64,000 nt of DNA from Williamsoniiplasma luminosum (GTDB lineage: Bacteria; Bacillota_I; Bacilli_A; Mycoplasmatales; Mycoplasmataceae): contig NZ_CP024963.1 of the NCBI RefSeq assembly GCF_002803985.1, positions 744,001 through 808,000 on the forward strand, read 5' to 3'. This document shows positions 33,430 through 45,230 of this stretch, in pieces. Made by a program: the position numbers and the translations under genes. Position 1 is the stretch's first letter. Each line of letters begins with the position of its first letter. The notes below the pieces were generated by a model. The model had not been told where the DNA came from and did no database searches. It was given only the letters and a program-made list of their open reading frames with translations.

Positions 33430-33615
33430 TTAAATTTTATTAATTTTTCGTGTGTTTTCTTCTTTTTCATTATCATATTTCGAATCAATACAGTATTTAA
33501 TAACATTGCCGTTATTAGTGATGTATGTCATTGTTTTTAAATAATTCATTTTTGTTTTGAATTCCTTATATTGGTTTTCATTATCAAAATCGATTGTAAT
33601 TCTTTTTTTGATCAT
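33430..33615 (-). CDS. Small ribbon-helix-helix-like protein
   Basis: A 61-aa protein beginning MIKKRITIDFDNENQYKEFKTKM, a strand followed by an amphipathic helix, then NNGNVIKYCI, which could be the second helix of a ribbon-helix-helix DNA-binding fold. The tail is charged. The ribosome-binding site AAGGAGG is very strong. It sits between lipoproteins L2 (24 nt upstream) and L1 (28 nt downstream), so it is co-transcribed with them and may regulate the island. The fold is inferred from pattern alone. Confidence 0.55.
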   Translation of the reverse strand: MIKKRITIDFDNENQYKEFKTKMNYLKTMTYITNNGNVIKYCIDSKYDNEKEENTRKINKI

Positions 33616-33638
33616 TTTTTTCCTCCTTAATTTTATTT

Positions 33639-35672
33639 TTATTTTTTAGCAATCAATGTAAAATCAAACTTGCTATCATCAAATTTACCTGTTTCAAAAT
33701 CACCAAATTTGATTTTGAATAAGTCATTTTTAAGTTCCAATTGTAAAGTTGTTCATGAAACATCTTGACTGCTTTTTACACGTAATCCGGGTTCCAGTTT
33801 ATCTCTTTCTGCAAGTCAAAACGATCTCTCATTGTCATTATTGTTTGAAGATTTTTGACTATAATCTAAACTAAAAGTTGATGTCCCAACTAATTGACTT
33901 ATAAAATGTTCTTCTTTCATTTTTTTAACAGTACCATTACCATCATCAATGTTTAAATTTAAACCATCTGTAATAAGTTTAGAATTGGGTTTATCTTTAA
34001 TGAAAGTTTTATCTGATGGTAAATTTTTTCAGTAATTTCAAATGTTGAAATTTTTGTCAATTTCTTGACCTTTTTCATCAAGTGGTTTACCCGTCATATA
34101 GAACAATAATCCTTTTTGACCCATAATAGAAGTTGAATTTAGCTCATCAATATCAGTTGGTTTAATTCCATAGAAGCGGTGGAAAACATCTAAACTTTTT
34201 TTAGCACCATTATGATATGCTTTAAAAATTTGACCATTAACATCATTTTCATGTGTTGATTTTTTATCAACAGAAACTGCTATGTCAATATTAATATCAT
34301 TCAAGTTTTGACTATAACCATTAGATAGGTGAAATTGAATTCCTTTAAATGTAACTAATTCATGATTTGCAATTGTTGGTTTGATATGAAAATTATTTGA
34401 ATTTTCAGTTTCAATTGATGCATGTTTAATAACTTCATCATACTCTTGGTCAAACTTATCCAAATATGCATTCTTTTGCGTTTTAAACGCAGTTTTTAAA
34501 TCCTCATATAAAGGATCGCTAGTAATAGTTGTAGTAGTACCTAAATATAGTTTTTGTCTTTCAATTTCTTTAGCATCAATGATGCCAGCTTCACTTCCTT
34601 GTAAAGTTGTCAGTTTTACATCTTTCAATTTCAATGAACCTATTTGACTGGTGTTTGACAAACTTCTAATTACATCATTTGAATCTTTTAATGATATATG
34701 AGTGGATTTTAGGATTGAATTATTAGATTTGTCAAAATATTTTGTTTTAATTTCTTTTTGAAGATTTTGAATTAAATTTTTTGTATAGTATGAGTTTAAT
34801 GCAGTTTCATATTTTTTGGTTTTTCCACCAACTATATCTTCAGCAGAAGCTCCATTTAAAGAGTTTTTATCAATTCATACTAAATCACTACCGTCTTTCA
34901 TTAAATCAGCAGCTAAACTTTTTTGAACTTTTTTAATAGTTTCAATAATAACCCCATCATCAGAAATAGTGATTGAAACTCTTGTTTTTAATTCTTTATT
35001 TACTTTTTGGTTTTCATAATCAAGATAACTATATTTAGCAGAATAATCTAATTCAATATTTGCTAAGAATTTATTTTTGGTTTCTTCACCATCAAGTGTT
35101 GTAAAGTTTAATTTGGCATTTTTATAGTCAAATTTAATATCTTCAATTCATGCATTACCCAATGACCCAATTAATACTTGATACATTTGTTGCCTAATTG
35201 ATTTTTTCATTTCACTCATCATCTTGATTGGGCTTAAAATAGTTTCAACACTTTTTACAAATCTTTGTTGTTCTACACCATCTAAATGTTTTTCATAAAA
35301 TGTTTTGTGTCCCCCATTAGTTGGGTTATCACTTCTTGGTTCTAAATTAATTATTGATGAAGGAGATTGTGATGCTTTGTTATAAATTCTTTCTAAATTT
35401 TCACGGCTGAAAAAATTAATGTCAATGTTGTTAGTTTCACTATCTACAAGATTGGCTTTATTACTCATTGGCGAAGCAACTTGCTGAATTCATTTACTTG
35501 TAACTTCATTTTCAAAATTTTTAATTAAAGCATTGATTTCATCTTTTCCTTGATCTGGTTTAGGTTTTTCTCCAGTGTTTGGGTTTTTAATTCCACTACC
35601 ACAAGAAATAACCGTTGCACTAATAGTTGTAATTAACGAGACAGTACTTAGTAATGTTAATAATTTTTTCAT
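33639..35672 (-). CDS. Lipoprotein L2, paralog of L3
   Basis: A 677-aa lipoprotein with signal peptide and lipobox (ATVISC, Cys24). It is paralogous to L3: shared blocks include WIEDIKFDYKNA near residue 176, SITISDDGVIIETI, DLVWIDKNSL, the block DVFHRFYGI, FYMTGKPLDEKG, KNFNIWNYW, and the C-terminal end FTLIAKK. It lacks most of the FIVAR-like helical insert of L3 (about 135 residues shorter). I do not recognise a functional family. No ribosome-binding site lies at normal distance before the ATG; a conserved purine-rich site is displaced upstream by a 70-nt hairpin (35684-35753). Confidence 0.78.
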
Positions 35673-35683
35673 TGTTTTAAATT

Positions 35684-35753
35684 TTTAACACCTAAAGCAA
35701 ATTTTACAAATAAGAAAATAATGCTTTTTTCTTAATGTGTTTTAGTTGTTAAA
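35684..35753 (-). promoter_or_regulatory. Foldback hairpin between ribosome-binding site and start of L2
   Basis: Arms 35684-35699 and 35738-35753 pair over 15 of 16 positions, counting one G-U. It separates an AGAAAGGAAAA site (35754-35765) from the ATG at 35672. In paralog L3 the same flanking sequence is uninterrupted: AAAAAGAAAAGGAATTTAAAA directly precedes the ATG. The L2 arrangement therefore looks like an insertion. When folded, the site would be about 14 nt from the start codon; unfolded, about 85 nt. Confidence 0.6.
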
Positions 35754-35845
35754 TTTTCCTTTCTTTTTTATTTTTTTAATGCATTTATATAATTCGTTTT
35801 GATAATTTTTGTAAATTAAAAGGTTATTTATAATTAATTCTTTAA

Positions 35846-37222
35846 TTATAAAATTTCATCTTTTTTATCAAATATAGTATCTAAAACAGTTTCTAGATCA
35901 TTCGTTTTTAAATAACGTTGATCATTACGCTTATTGACTTCTCTGATTAATTTAGATTTCATTTCCTCTAATTTTTTATCAGAAACTAAATTTTCAGTTT
36001 TCTTATCTAAAGCAGAAATAATGTCTAAATATTCTAAAAATTCTGCTTTTAAATTACTTAATTCTTTTTGAATTTTAGCTTCATTTTGAGTTTTTTCTTG
36101 ATTTAATAATCAACGACTAGTTTCAATATCTTCTTTAGTAGATTTGATAATTTCGTCTTTAAATTCATCGAATTTTTCATTTGATACAAATAAATTATTT
36201 TGTTGATTTAAAGTTTTAAGTTCATTTTGTAAATTTGAAATGGTGTTTTTAAATTCGTCGAATTGTGTATTTGAAACAAATAGATCGGTTTGTTGATTTA
36301 GATTTTCGATACCTTCTTTAGTAGATTTAATAATTTCATTTTTAAATTCGTCGAATTGTGTATTTGAGACAAATGAATTGTTTTGTTGATTTAAAGTTTC
36401 GAGTTCATTTTGTAAATTTGAAAATTCATTTTCAAATTCATTAAATTTTGCTTTTGGTACAAATGAATTATTTTCCTCAGTCAAGGTTTTAATGTCATTA
36501 TTCAAATTTAAAATTTCATCTTCAACATCTTGTATTTCTGAATTAATGTTTTTAAATCGATCTTCTAAATTCATCGAATCTAAGAATTCTTTTTTAAATA
36601 CTTCTAAATCTGAAGTTTTAATAGAATTAGATATTTCGCTTTTCAATTTTTCAATATTTTCTTGAGTTGCAGAATAATGCGATTCTAATAGATCTATCGT
36701 TTTTTTGATATCCTTGTTATGAATTTTAATTTCTTTATCGATGTCTTTTTGTAAGCTTTCTTTAAAAGTGCTAAAAGCTTTTTTGATATTATTTGTTAAT
36801 TCATTTTCAAGTTTTTTGGTTAATACATCATTGGCTTCTTTAGCTTTTAAATTGAATAAATCTAGTTCCTTTAACAAATTACTATGTTGTTGTTTTAAGT
36901 TGATATCAAGATATTCTTTTAATGCCTTCTCATTATCAGATAAGGAATTAAGTGAGGAATCTAACAAATATTTTTCTTTCAACTTTTCTCAAACTTGTTC
37001 TTTAAACTTTTCTTTACTTGGATTAGTTGAAGGTTGAGATGATGTTTTAGAAATATTATCTGTATTAGTTTGAACAGTATGTTCAGGTTTTTTAACTAAT
37101 TCAGTGATCATTTTTTCTAAGTTGTTGATTTTATCGTTAAAAAGATTTGCTATTTTACTTAAATCGTCTGTATTTTTTGGTTGGGGTTTTGGTTCTTTTT
37201 CTGATTCTTTTGGTGAATTCAT
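35846..37222 (-). CDS. Cytoplasmic coiled-coil repeat protein
   Basis: A 458-aa protein without signal peptide or membrane segments. Residues 1-80 are polar and Pro/Ser/Thr-rich; the remainder is almost entirely charged heptad-like helix. Residues about 254-375 hold four tandem repeats of about 30 residues, each starting FVSNTQFDEFKN or a variant and continuing NLQNELETLNQQNN. I chose the ATG at 37222 because AAGGAGATTCAC precedes it; the in-frame ATG at 37240 has no site. It follows the ABC ATPase gene by 99 nt and precedes lipoprotein L2. A scaffold or tether role is inference. Confidence 0.7.
36110..36463 (-). repeat. Tandem 30-residue coding repeats in the coiled-coil gene
   Basis: Four imperfect tandem units of roughly 90 bp encoding F-V-x-N/K-x-x-F-x-E-F...L-N-Q-Q-N. 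The second and third are nearly identical at their starts, so unit-number variation by recombination or slippage is possible. Confidence 0.65.
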
Positions 37223-37321
37223 GTGAATCTCCTTGTTCATTTTGGGTTTTATATACTCTTTTTAGTGTTTTTATTAACTAAAGTTGTGTATTGTTGTTGT
37301 TTGTAATTCAATTCAAAATTG

Positions 37322-38941
37322 TTATTTATGTTTATTTGAAGTTTTGTTTAATCTATTTCTAATTTCATCAATTCGATTTTGAAGAATTTGATTTTCATTA
37401 CAATTTAATTTAATTGTTGCAGTTTGAGCTTCATTAATTTCAGAAATGTTTTGAGCAGTTGAAACTTTTGTGACTTTTGGCAATTTTGGAACCTTTGAAG
37501 TTGGTAAAACCTTTGGTGTATCTACAACTTTGTCAATTTTGGAAACTTTTTTTGCATTAACTACTTTTGATTGCGATTTTTGTTTTGGTTTGGATTGTGT
37601 TTTTGGTTGGGATTGCGTTTTTGGTTTAGATTGCAATTTTTGTACAAGTTCCGCTTTTGCTTTTGCTTGTAATTTTGCTAAATTACTTTCTTTTTCTTGT
37701 TGTAAAAGTATAGAGTCAATATCGGCTTCATCAGTGTCGTTAAAATATCCGTTTTCTTTTAAATTAGTAACTAAAGTTATTAATGAATCTAAATCGTTTT
37801 CTTGATCAAAAATTTGATTTAGAATTTGTTCATTTGGGTTTTCTTCTTGTTGTTCTAAATTAATATCTTTTGATTCATCAGACAGCTGTACATCATCAAT
37901 TGATGGAACATTTTCGACATACACTTGACCAGCATTGTTTTCCAATTTGAAAATTGGTGCATATTTAGGAATGTGTGGTTGTTCTTTATCTTTGAGGGCT
38001 TTTTGAATTTCGTCAATATTAATTTGTTGAGAAGTGACAGTTTTGACTTTAATATTCACTGAATTTAAAATTCCTAAATCATTAAAAGTTTGATGTTTTT
38101 TTAAACCGATAATAATGCTATCTTCATTTGGTTTGGGTTGAAAAGTGAGAATATCATTTTCGTTTAAAATTTTTTCAACTAATTCTAAATCGACATTTTG
38201 TTCAAAATAGACTTTGATTTTTTTGTATAATCCTAATTCTTTTTTAGTCCCAGCAAATAATAATTGTCCTCTTTCTAAAATAATAAAGTTGTCAATATTG
38301 TCATAAACTTCATTAATGTTATGAACAACTAAAATAATTGTGCAATTAGTTGTGGCAATAAATTCGTTCATAATGTCATAAGTTTTATTACGTCAATTTG
38401 AATCTAAGTTGGAACCTGGTTCATCTAAAATCATAATTTCAGGTTCTTTAATAAAACATATAATTAGATTCATCCGATTTTTCATTCCTCATGAAAAATC
38501 TCTTAAAGCTTTATCTTTGGATGTTCATAAATCAAATTTTTTTAATCAATATTCAATTCTATCTTTGGCAAGATTTTGATCAATTCCCATAACGTTGCAA
38601 ATATTACTTAAAAAGGCATATGCAGAAATAGGATACAAGGAGAAATCCATTTGGGTATAAAACCCAATTTTAGAATTAATTTCAATCGAATTAAATTTTT
38701 TGCGATCTTTACCTGTAATATAAATATTTCCTTTATAACTTAAAGTAGCACCTAATAATGAATTGATAAAAACACTTTTTCCCGAACCACTACTACCTAA
38801 AATTGCATTAATTTTACCTTTCTCAATTTCAAATGAAAAAGGACCAATATTAATGTCTTTAAATTTTTTATGAAAATTCCTTACGACAATTTCATATTTA
38901 TTTAAATCTTGTACTTCTTTGATGTTTGTTTTTCTTATCAT
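37322..38941 (-). CDS. ABC transporter ATPase with long C-terminal tail
   Basis: A 539-aa protein. Residues 15-220 form an ABC ATPase domain: Walker A GSSGSGKS (49-56), signature position FSWGM (149-153) instead of LSGGQ, Walker B IMILDEP (169-175) and switch His207 in LVVHN. A roughly 320-residue extension is unusual: a folded-looking part (IYFEQNVDLELVEKILNEN), an acidic stretch, then Lys/Gln/Pro/Ser-rich repeats (PKTQSKPKQKSQSK, near 430-450) and a final helix. The domain resembles exporter-type ATPases that partner ABC-2 permeases, and the island's permease (41642-43447) is the obvious partner. AAGGAGGA precedes the start. Confidence 0.8.
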
Positions 38942-39047
38942 TTTAATTCCTCCTTATCTATTAAATGAATTTTGATAAAAATTTGGCTTTTGATCTAAAA
39001 GAGCTAATTTTATCACTTAAATTTTTATAATTTTGCTAAATACACAA

Positions 39048-41597
39048 CTATTTTTTTCCAATTAATGTGTATGTCATATTTCCAGAATTGTGGCATGTAG
39101 CTCAATCATTTTTATTGAATCTTTCTCCAATTTTGATATTAAATAAGTCATTTCTAATAGTAAATTCAATGGATTGTCTATATTGAGGCCCAGCTGCTGG
39201 CATTAACACAAGCCCAGGTTTAAGATCTTTTGGTTTTTCATCTATTTTATATGTATTTAAATTGTCTCAACCTTGTGGATTTGTTTGTTTTCATTGAAAA
39301 TCAAATTCAGAAGATCCGATTAATTTGCTAAATAAATATTCGTTTCAAATTTGTTTAGCGTTTTCTACTGCAGAATTCACTCGTAAATTTAAAGCCTGAT
39401 TAAAAATTGATTTTCCTAATGGTTCACGTTTTCCGTTTAAAAAACTTTGTTTTTCAGGGATTTTTGCTCAATAATCTCAAATGTTAAAGTTTTTTATAGC
39501 TTCAATTTCTTTACCATTTTCATCAAGAGGTTTTCCTGTCATATTAAACACTAAAGCTTTTTGTCTTTCAGGGGTTAAATTGTCAATCTCAGCTTTTGAG
39601 ATTCCGTAAAATCTATGAAATACATCTAAATTATGTTTAATACCTTTGTAGTATGCTGCAAATGCATGTCCCTCAACTGTTTCTTCTTTCATCGAAGTTT
39701 TATCAACTGCAAGAGCTAAGTCGATTGAAATTGGATTTAATTCTTGTTTATACCCATTTGGTGTAATAAAACTCATACCTTGAATTTTCACTTGTTCATG
39801 TTTAACAATAGTTTTTTGTAGGTCCGACATATTTGCTGGTTCTTTAGTATCACCACTAGCATCTTTAACAACTTTGCTGTAATCTTCTGTTATAAATTTT
39901 GATGTATATGATTTTTTACTGTTTTCAAATGTCTTTTTTAAATCATTATATAAAGTTTTATTTTGTGCCTTAGTTCCATCAACTAAGGTTTTTTCAGCTC
40001 ATCCACCAAGTCCTGGTGTTGATACACCAACATTACCTAAATATACTTGTTGTCTTTCTAGTTCTCCAGCTTGAATGACACCGTTTTGACCGTTTGGTTG
40101 GTTGTAGAATTTAGTCATTTTGATTGTTTTTAAATTCATTGCCCCTAATCGACTTTTTTCTAACATGTCCTTATCACCAATTGGTTTAATTGAGTTGGCG
40201 ATTGGTTCAATATTTTTTAAAATTGGACTTTCACTTTTTCTAAAGTAATCTTCAACAATTTTTTTTGGAAGATCAGCACTTAATTTATCCTTGTAATATT
40301 TTGCTAATGCAGCTTTATATTTATTGTTATTACCACCAATAATATCAGCATCTGTTATTTCTGGATAGGTACTTTTTAAACTATTTTGATCAATTCACAC
40401 TAAAGGATTTCCACTCTTCATTAAGTTACCGGCTAAAGTTTTATGAACATCATTAATAGTTTCAATAAAGACTTGGTCATCAGAAATTATAATTCTAATT
40501 TTTCCACTTAAGTTTACTGATTGAACTGCATCTTCAGCATCATTATATTTATATTTACTTGAGTAATCTAAAGTAATATTTGCTATAAATTTTTCTTCAG
40601 CTCTAAGTGTTGGATTATTTACATATTGGATTTGTGCATTTTGGTAATCGAATTTAATATCTTCAATTCAATTATTTTGAAACTTACCAAGTATTATTTG
40701 ATAAGTTTGCATACTAATTGCACTTTTTAATGTTTTCATTTTTGTAATTGGGTCTAGTAGATTTTCGATGTTATTTCGAAAAGCTGTATTATTACCTTCA
40801 GTTAAAATTGAGAAAAAATTAAATGTATTTTCTTCATCTTTTACATTGTTAAAATCAACTACTGCTTGATCTAATATTTTTTTTGCTCCTTGTGCTGAAG
40901 CTTCTTCTGCAACTGCAATCGCTTTATCAATTGCTGCTTGCAAAATATTTTTAGCACTTTGTGGTTTATTTACACCAACTTTTAAAGCTTGTTCTGCGGT
41001 GGTAATTGATATTTTTAATTCTTCTAAGTTTGAAGATCTTGTTGAAATTTGCTCACTAGAAAGATCACTAAATGTTGTAATTATTGCTTTTGCAGAAACT
41101 ATATTTGTTGCAATTTTTGGTTCATCAGGAGAATCATAAAATTTTTGAATTTCTTCCACTAATTTCTTTTTATTTGCTTCAGCACCAGTTGGATTACTCA
41201 ATTGTTCTTCGGCCTTTTCAATTGCTGTTTGTAGCGCATCAAATGCTACTTGAGTTTTGTTACCTTTTACAATTGCTTTAGCTTCGACAATTTTTGCATT
41301 CAAAGCACTTAAATCATAAACTTCTTTTAGATTTCTTTTGGTGAAAAAAGAGTACTCGTTAGCTACGGCTTCTTCTGCAAAAAAACCTGCTTTATAAGTC
41401 ATTGGCCTTGAAATTTCATCATTTCATTTAGATGCTACTTCATTTTTTAATTTCTCAATCAAGGCTCTGGTTTCTTCTTTTGCATCAGGGACTGCTACTG
41501 GTGGTTTTTTATCTTTATCACCACCACAAGCAACAACTGTGGCACTAGTGGCTGCAACTAATGAAATTGCACCTAGTAATGTTAATAATTTTTTCAT
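39048..41597 (-). CDS. Lipoprotein L3 with FIVAR-like insert
   Basis: An 849-aa lipoprotein, lipobox ATVVAC (Cys24). After residue 66 it has a helical insert up to about residue 300 with repeated patterns such as AFDALQTAIEKAEEQLSNP and ILQAAIDKAIAVAEEA, resembling FIVAR modules of adhesins. Beyond residue 310 it aligns with L2: WIEDIKFDYQNA, IIISDDQVFIETI, LVWIDQNSL, LDVFHRFYGI, VFNMTGKPLDENG, FNIWDYW and the end YTLIGKK. It lies between the ABC permease (44-nt gap) and the ABC ATPase (106-nt gap), so it is physically embedded in the transporter genes. Function unknown; host-surface contact or substrate capture are both possible. Confidence 0.8.
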
Positions 41598-41641
41598 TTT
41601 TAAATTCCTTTTCTTTTTTATTTTTTTATTTTTTTTATTGG

Positions 41642-43447
41642 TTATTTGAAATCATATTTTCTAAATCTGAATAGTGCAATTGTGAAACTCAATATACTAA
41701 TTCCTAATAAAATCGCAAGATAATATCAAGGTTTCATATAATTATTTGTTGTGTCTTTAGCGATTATTCCTTCTGAATCGAGTTTGATATTATATTCGGG
41801 GTATCCTAAAAACATATTTTTTTGATTTTCTAAATATATTTTCGAATCTGAAGCTGGAGCGAACCAAATGTCTTCATAATAGAAACCTAGGTTTTTTGTA
41901 TAGAACATTCATAGGCCATTGTATAAATTAAAATATGAGAGATATTCCATGGTTTTACGACCTTTTTCATATTCTGATCAGTCACCTTTATTATGTGCGA
42001 CTGGAGTTGTTGACATTATTAAATAGTTGCTAGAATATTTAATAAAGTATTTTTCTAAAATACCGGCAATGTACATTAATTTAAAATTCATTTTTTGTTT
42101 AATGAAATCATCAATGTTACTAAATTTAAATCCATCTCCCGGATTACCTCTGATTGTGTAGTTATAAAATGATTCAACATCCTCTTTTTTTAAGGCATAT
42201 TTTTTTTCTTTTTCATTTTCAGGTTTGATATTTTCTAAATAACTATTTGTCATACCTGCTTTTAAAAAGAAGAAATCTTTGAATAAATCATATTTTTCAT
42301 ATTGCACATTATCTGAAAAATAATTGGTTATTTCTTTGGTGAAATTTCTTAAATCCAGCAAAATGTTTTTGGTTTTATCGTCTTCATTATTTTTTATCAA
42401 TTCATCCAATTCATTTTCAGAAATAAATGTATTGTTTAAAGTCAATTGAATATTAAATAAGTTATTTCTTTTTCAACTTTTTGGAACTGTTTCATCTCTT
42501 AATGGTTTTTCAAATAATTTGGCATTAGTTTCTTTAAGAACTACGGGATTGTGATTGATTAATCCTAAACCTGATCAGATTTTAATTCGTGAATCAATCG
42601 AATCTTTAGAGCTGAAGTCATCTAAATTTAATTTAGATTCGATAAATGAATCATAAACATATTTAGATAAATGTTTATATTTAATATTGCCTTTGGCAAT
42701 ATTATCATTTAGCGTATAAGCATCATAAACATCATTAACTTTAAGAATTTGACCATTTTGAAATGTGACTGTATAACTTTTTTCACTTAATTTAACAAAC
42801 GACATTGGAATATTTGCGATGAATGTTAATGCTAATAAAAGCGTGCAAATAATGGTTGTTGTTTGTAAAGTAAAAATAAAAATTAAACACATAATGAAGT
42901 TAGTCAAAAAGAATATTGCAATTATTGAATATATCAAATAACAAACCGTCATTCTTAAAATAAACATGTCATATTTAAAAAGTGTGCAAAATGCGTAAAA
43001 CATATTAATAACAAGAAAACTTACTACAATATTGACAATCATGACAAGCAGAATAAGGATATATTGAGCTAGAAAGAATCTGACTCGACTAACTTGATTA
43101 GTTAAAACAATATAAGTTGTTTTATCTTCAAAATTTTTGTTAAAGAAGAATTGAACCATTCTTAATATAAAGACAAACATTAAACAGCAAACAAAGAATA
43201 AGATAAAAAAGTTAAATATCACAACTTGTTGAGCACCGCTTTTAGTAAAAGCTAATAATACACCAATAATGATTGACACGATTAATGTTGAAATATTAAG
43301 GATGTAAAACAAGAGTTCTTTAATAATGCTCTTAAAACTAAATTTGATCAATTTTAAAAATGGTATAAGTTTAAATTTGATCAATTTCTCTTCAACATTT
43401 ATATCCTTGGGCATTTCGATTAAGTTTCTAGAAATTTTATTTTTCAT
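41642..43447 (-). CDS. ABC-2-type membrane permease with large external domain
   Basis: A 601-aa protein. Residues about 40-225 hold six hydrophobic segments; the segment NKNFEDKTTYIVLTNQVSRVRFFLAQYILILL resembles the coupling region of ABC-2 exporters. A polar region of about 350 residues (230-575) follows, probably extracellular, and a final membrane helix YYLAILLGISILSLTIALF ends the protein. I chose the ATG at 43447 with AAAGGA upstream. Located between lipoproteins L4 and L3, it is the natural partner of the tailed ATPase at 37322. Confidence 0.75.
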
Positions 43448-43480
43448 TATTTTCACATCCTTTCATGTTGTGCAAAATCA

Positions 43481-45172
43481 TTATTCATCTTCTGTAATCG
43501 GTGGAACCTTAACTAATTTAACCGAAAACACTTTTGATGAAATTTTATATTTATCATCAGTTTGTCTCTGAAGTAAAATCGCATTATAAAATTGTTGACT
43601 ACCTGGAAAAGTATCTTTTTTAATTACACTAATAACATCTTTAATTTTGGTCAATTCTTTTAGAGTATTGGTTTTATTTGATAACTCTAATGTCTTTTTA
43701 ATCGCTGCTAATCCTTCTTTATCTTGTTTAAAAAATAAGACCTTATCGTTGGTTTTAAAATCATTGACTCATTTAGAACCGAACTTTGTTGTTGAACGCA
43801 TTAATCCATTTGGATTTCAATTTTCGTCATCAATAGGTTTTATGAATTCCTTTATTTGCTTTTGAAATTGTTGTTTTTCATCATATTTAGGTTCACCAAC
43901 TTCTTCTCATGGATCTTCTTCACCAAGAGGAGGTTGAGCTTCTGGTATTCGAATAATTCATGGACTAGTAAATTTTGTATCAAGTAAATATTGACCTTGC
44001 ATAGTTTTAAATTTAGAATTATCTAATTTTTCTCCAAACTTTAAGAATTGAGGAAGTACTAACATATCATCACCAATTCTTTTTTCAAAGATGTTTCATT
44101 CAAGTGATTGTTCAGCAGAATTATCTAATTGAAGTAAATTAACTGGTAAATTCACAGTCTTATTAACATCTTTATTAAATGAATAACCTATGTATTCATT
44201 TGGCTTTATGATTATTTTTGATATCAAACTTCAATATTTAGAATCATTGGGTAAATTATTATATGGACCAATTGATTCTCCAGGATCTCAATTTCCTAAT
44301 TCATCAAATTTAATAGCCTCTTTTTGTCCTAATGAAGTTTTTGTAATTCTTTTCTTTATTTCACGAAGATATTCATCAGCATTATTAAACTCTAATTTTT
44401 GTGTTTTTAATTCTTCTTTAAATTGATCAATGTCGTTTTTTGTAAGTTCGATAGGTTTCCAAACACGACCACCAGTAAAGGAATAAATCTTATTTGGATC
44501 AACATCATTTGCAAACTTAAATGCATCACTTGTCAATCCGATTGTTGCCTTAAAAGAAAAAGTTATTTCTTCTCTTTCTCCTGCTTTGCTATTAGTCTTT
44601 ATTATTGATTGATCTTGAAATTGGAATTCTGAAATTTTTCCAAAACCAAGCCCCTCACCAGCAGCGCCCGGCATAGGACGATTTTCACCAATACCAAACT
44701 TTGTTTCTACTAATGATTTGTTTTTATATGCTGTGTCTTTTAGATGTTTTACTACTCCATCAACAGCTTCTTTTATTTTGGCCTGGGTGATTTCTCTTGG
44801 TTCTTGAGGTTTGTTATTTCCAAACTCATATTCTATAGTTGTATTACCAGAATAAATAAAATTATTCTTATTAGAGGCATTACCTTTAAATGCGATGGTT
44901 TGTTTACCCGTTGTTGTTATACCCGGTTCTTGAATACTTATAATTTCTACTGTAATTCCACCTTCAATATCAATTTTTTGGTCTACAATTAATTTTTCTA
45001 ATTTTTCTTTTTCTCAAGCTTTATTTTCCTCACCAAATTTTGAAGCTAGTGCAAACAATGTTTTATTAATAGTTGCAATATCAACCCCTGTTGGTTGTGT
45101 ACAAGCAACAACATTAGTTGATATCGTGGTCGTTAAACCTACAATACTAAGAATGGCTAATAATTTTTTCAT
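43481..45172 (-). CDS. Lipoprotein L4
   Basis: A 563-aa lipoprotein with lipobox TNVVAC (Cys24). Mature protein is polar with no recognised domain; blocks such as EITFSFKATIGLTSDAFKFAN and DPNKIYSFTGGRVWKPIEL suggest beta-rich modules. It does not align clearly with L1-L3. It is the first gene of the island, preceded by AGGGAAGGA and a 570-bp promoter region, and ends 34 nt before the ABC permease, so it is probably a dedicated external component. Confidence 0.75.
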
Positions 45173-45230
45173 TTTTTCCTTCCCTATAAAAAAATAAATT
45201 ATTTATGTTTTTATGAATTCAATTTTGCTG

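Noticed and set aside
36110-37222. SMC/condensin-like assignment for the coiled-coil gene
   Set aside because: No ATPase head motifs (Walker A or B) at either end; only coiled coil is present.
43481-45172. Immunoglobulin-binding/protease (MIB-MIP) system in the lipoprotein island
   Set aside because: No serine-protease motif or DUF31-like segments could be recognised in L1-L4, and that system lacks an ABC-2 transporter.
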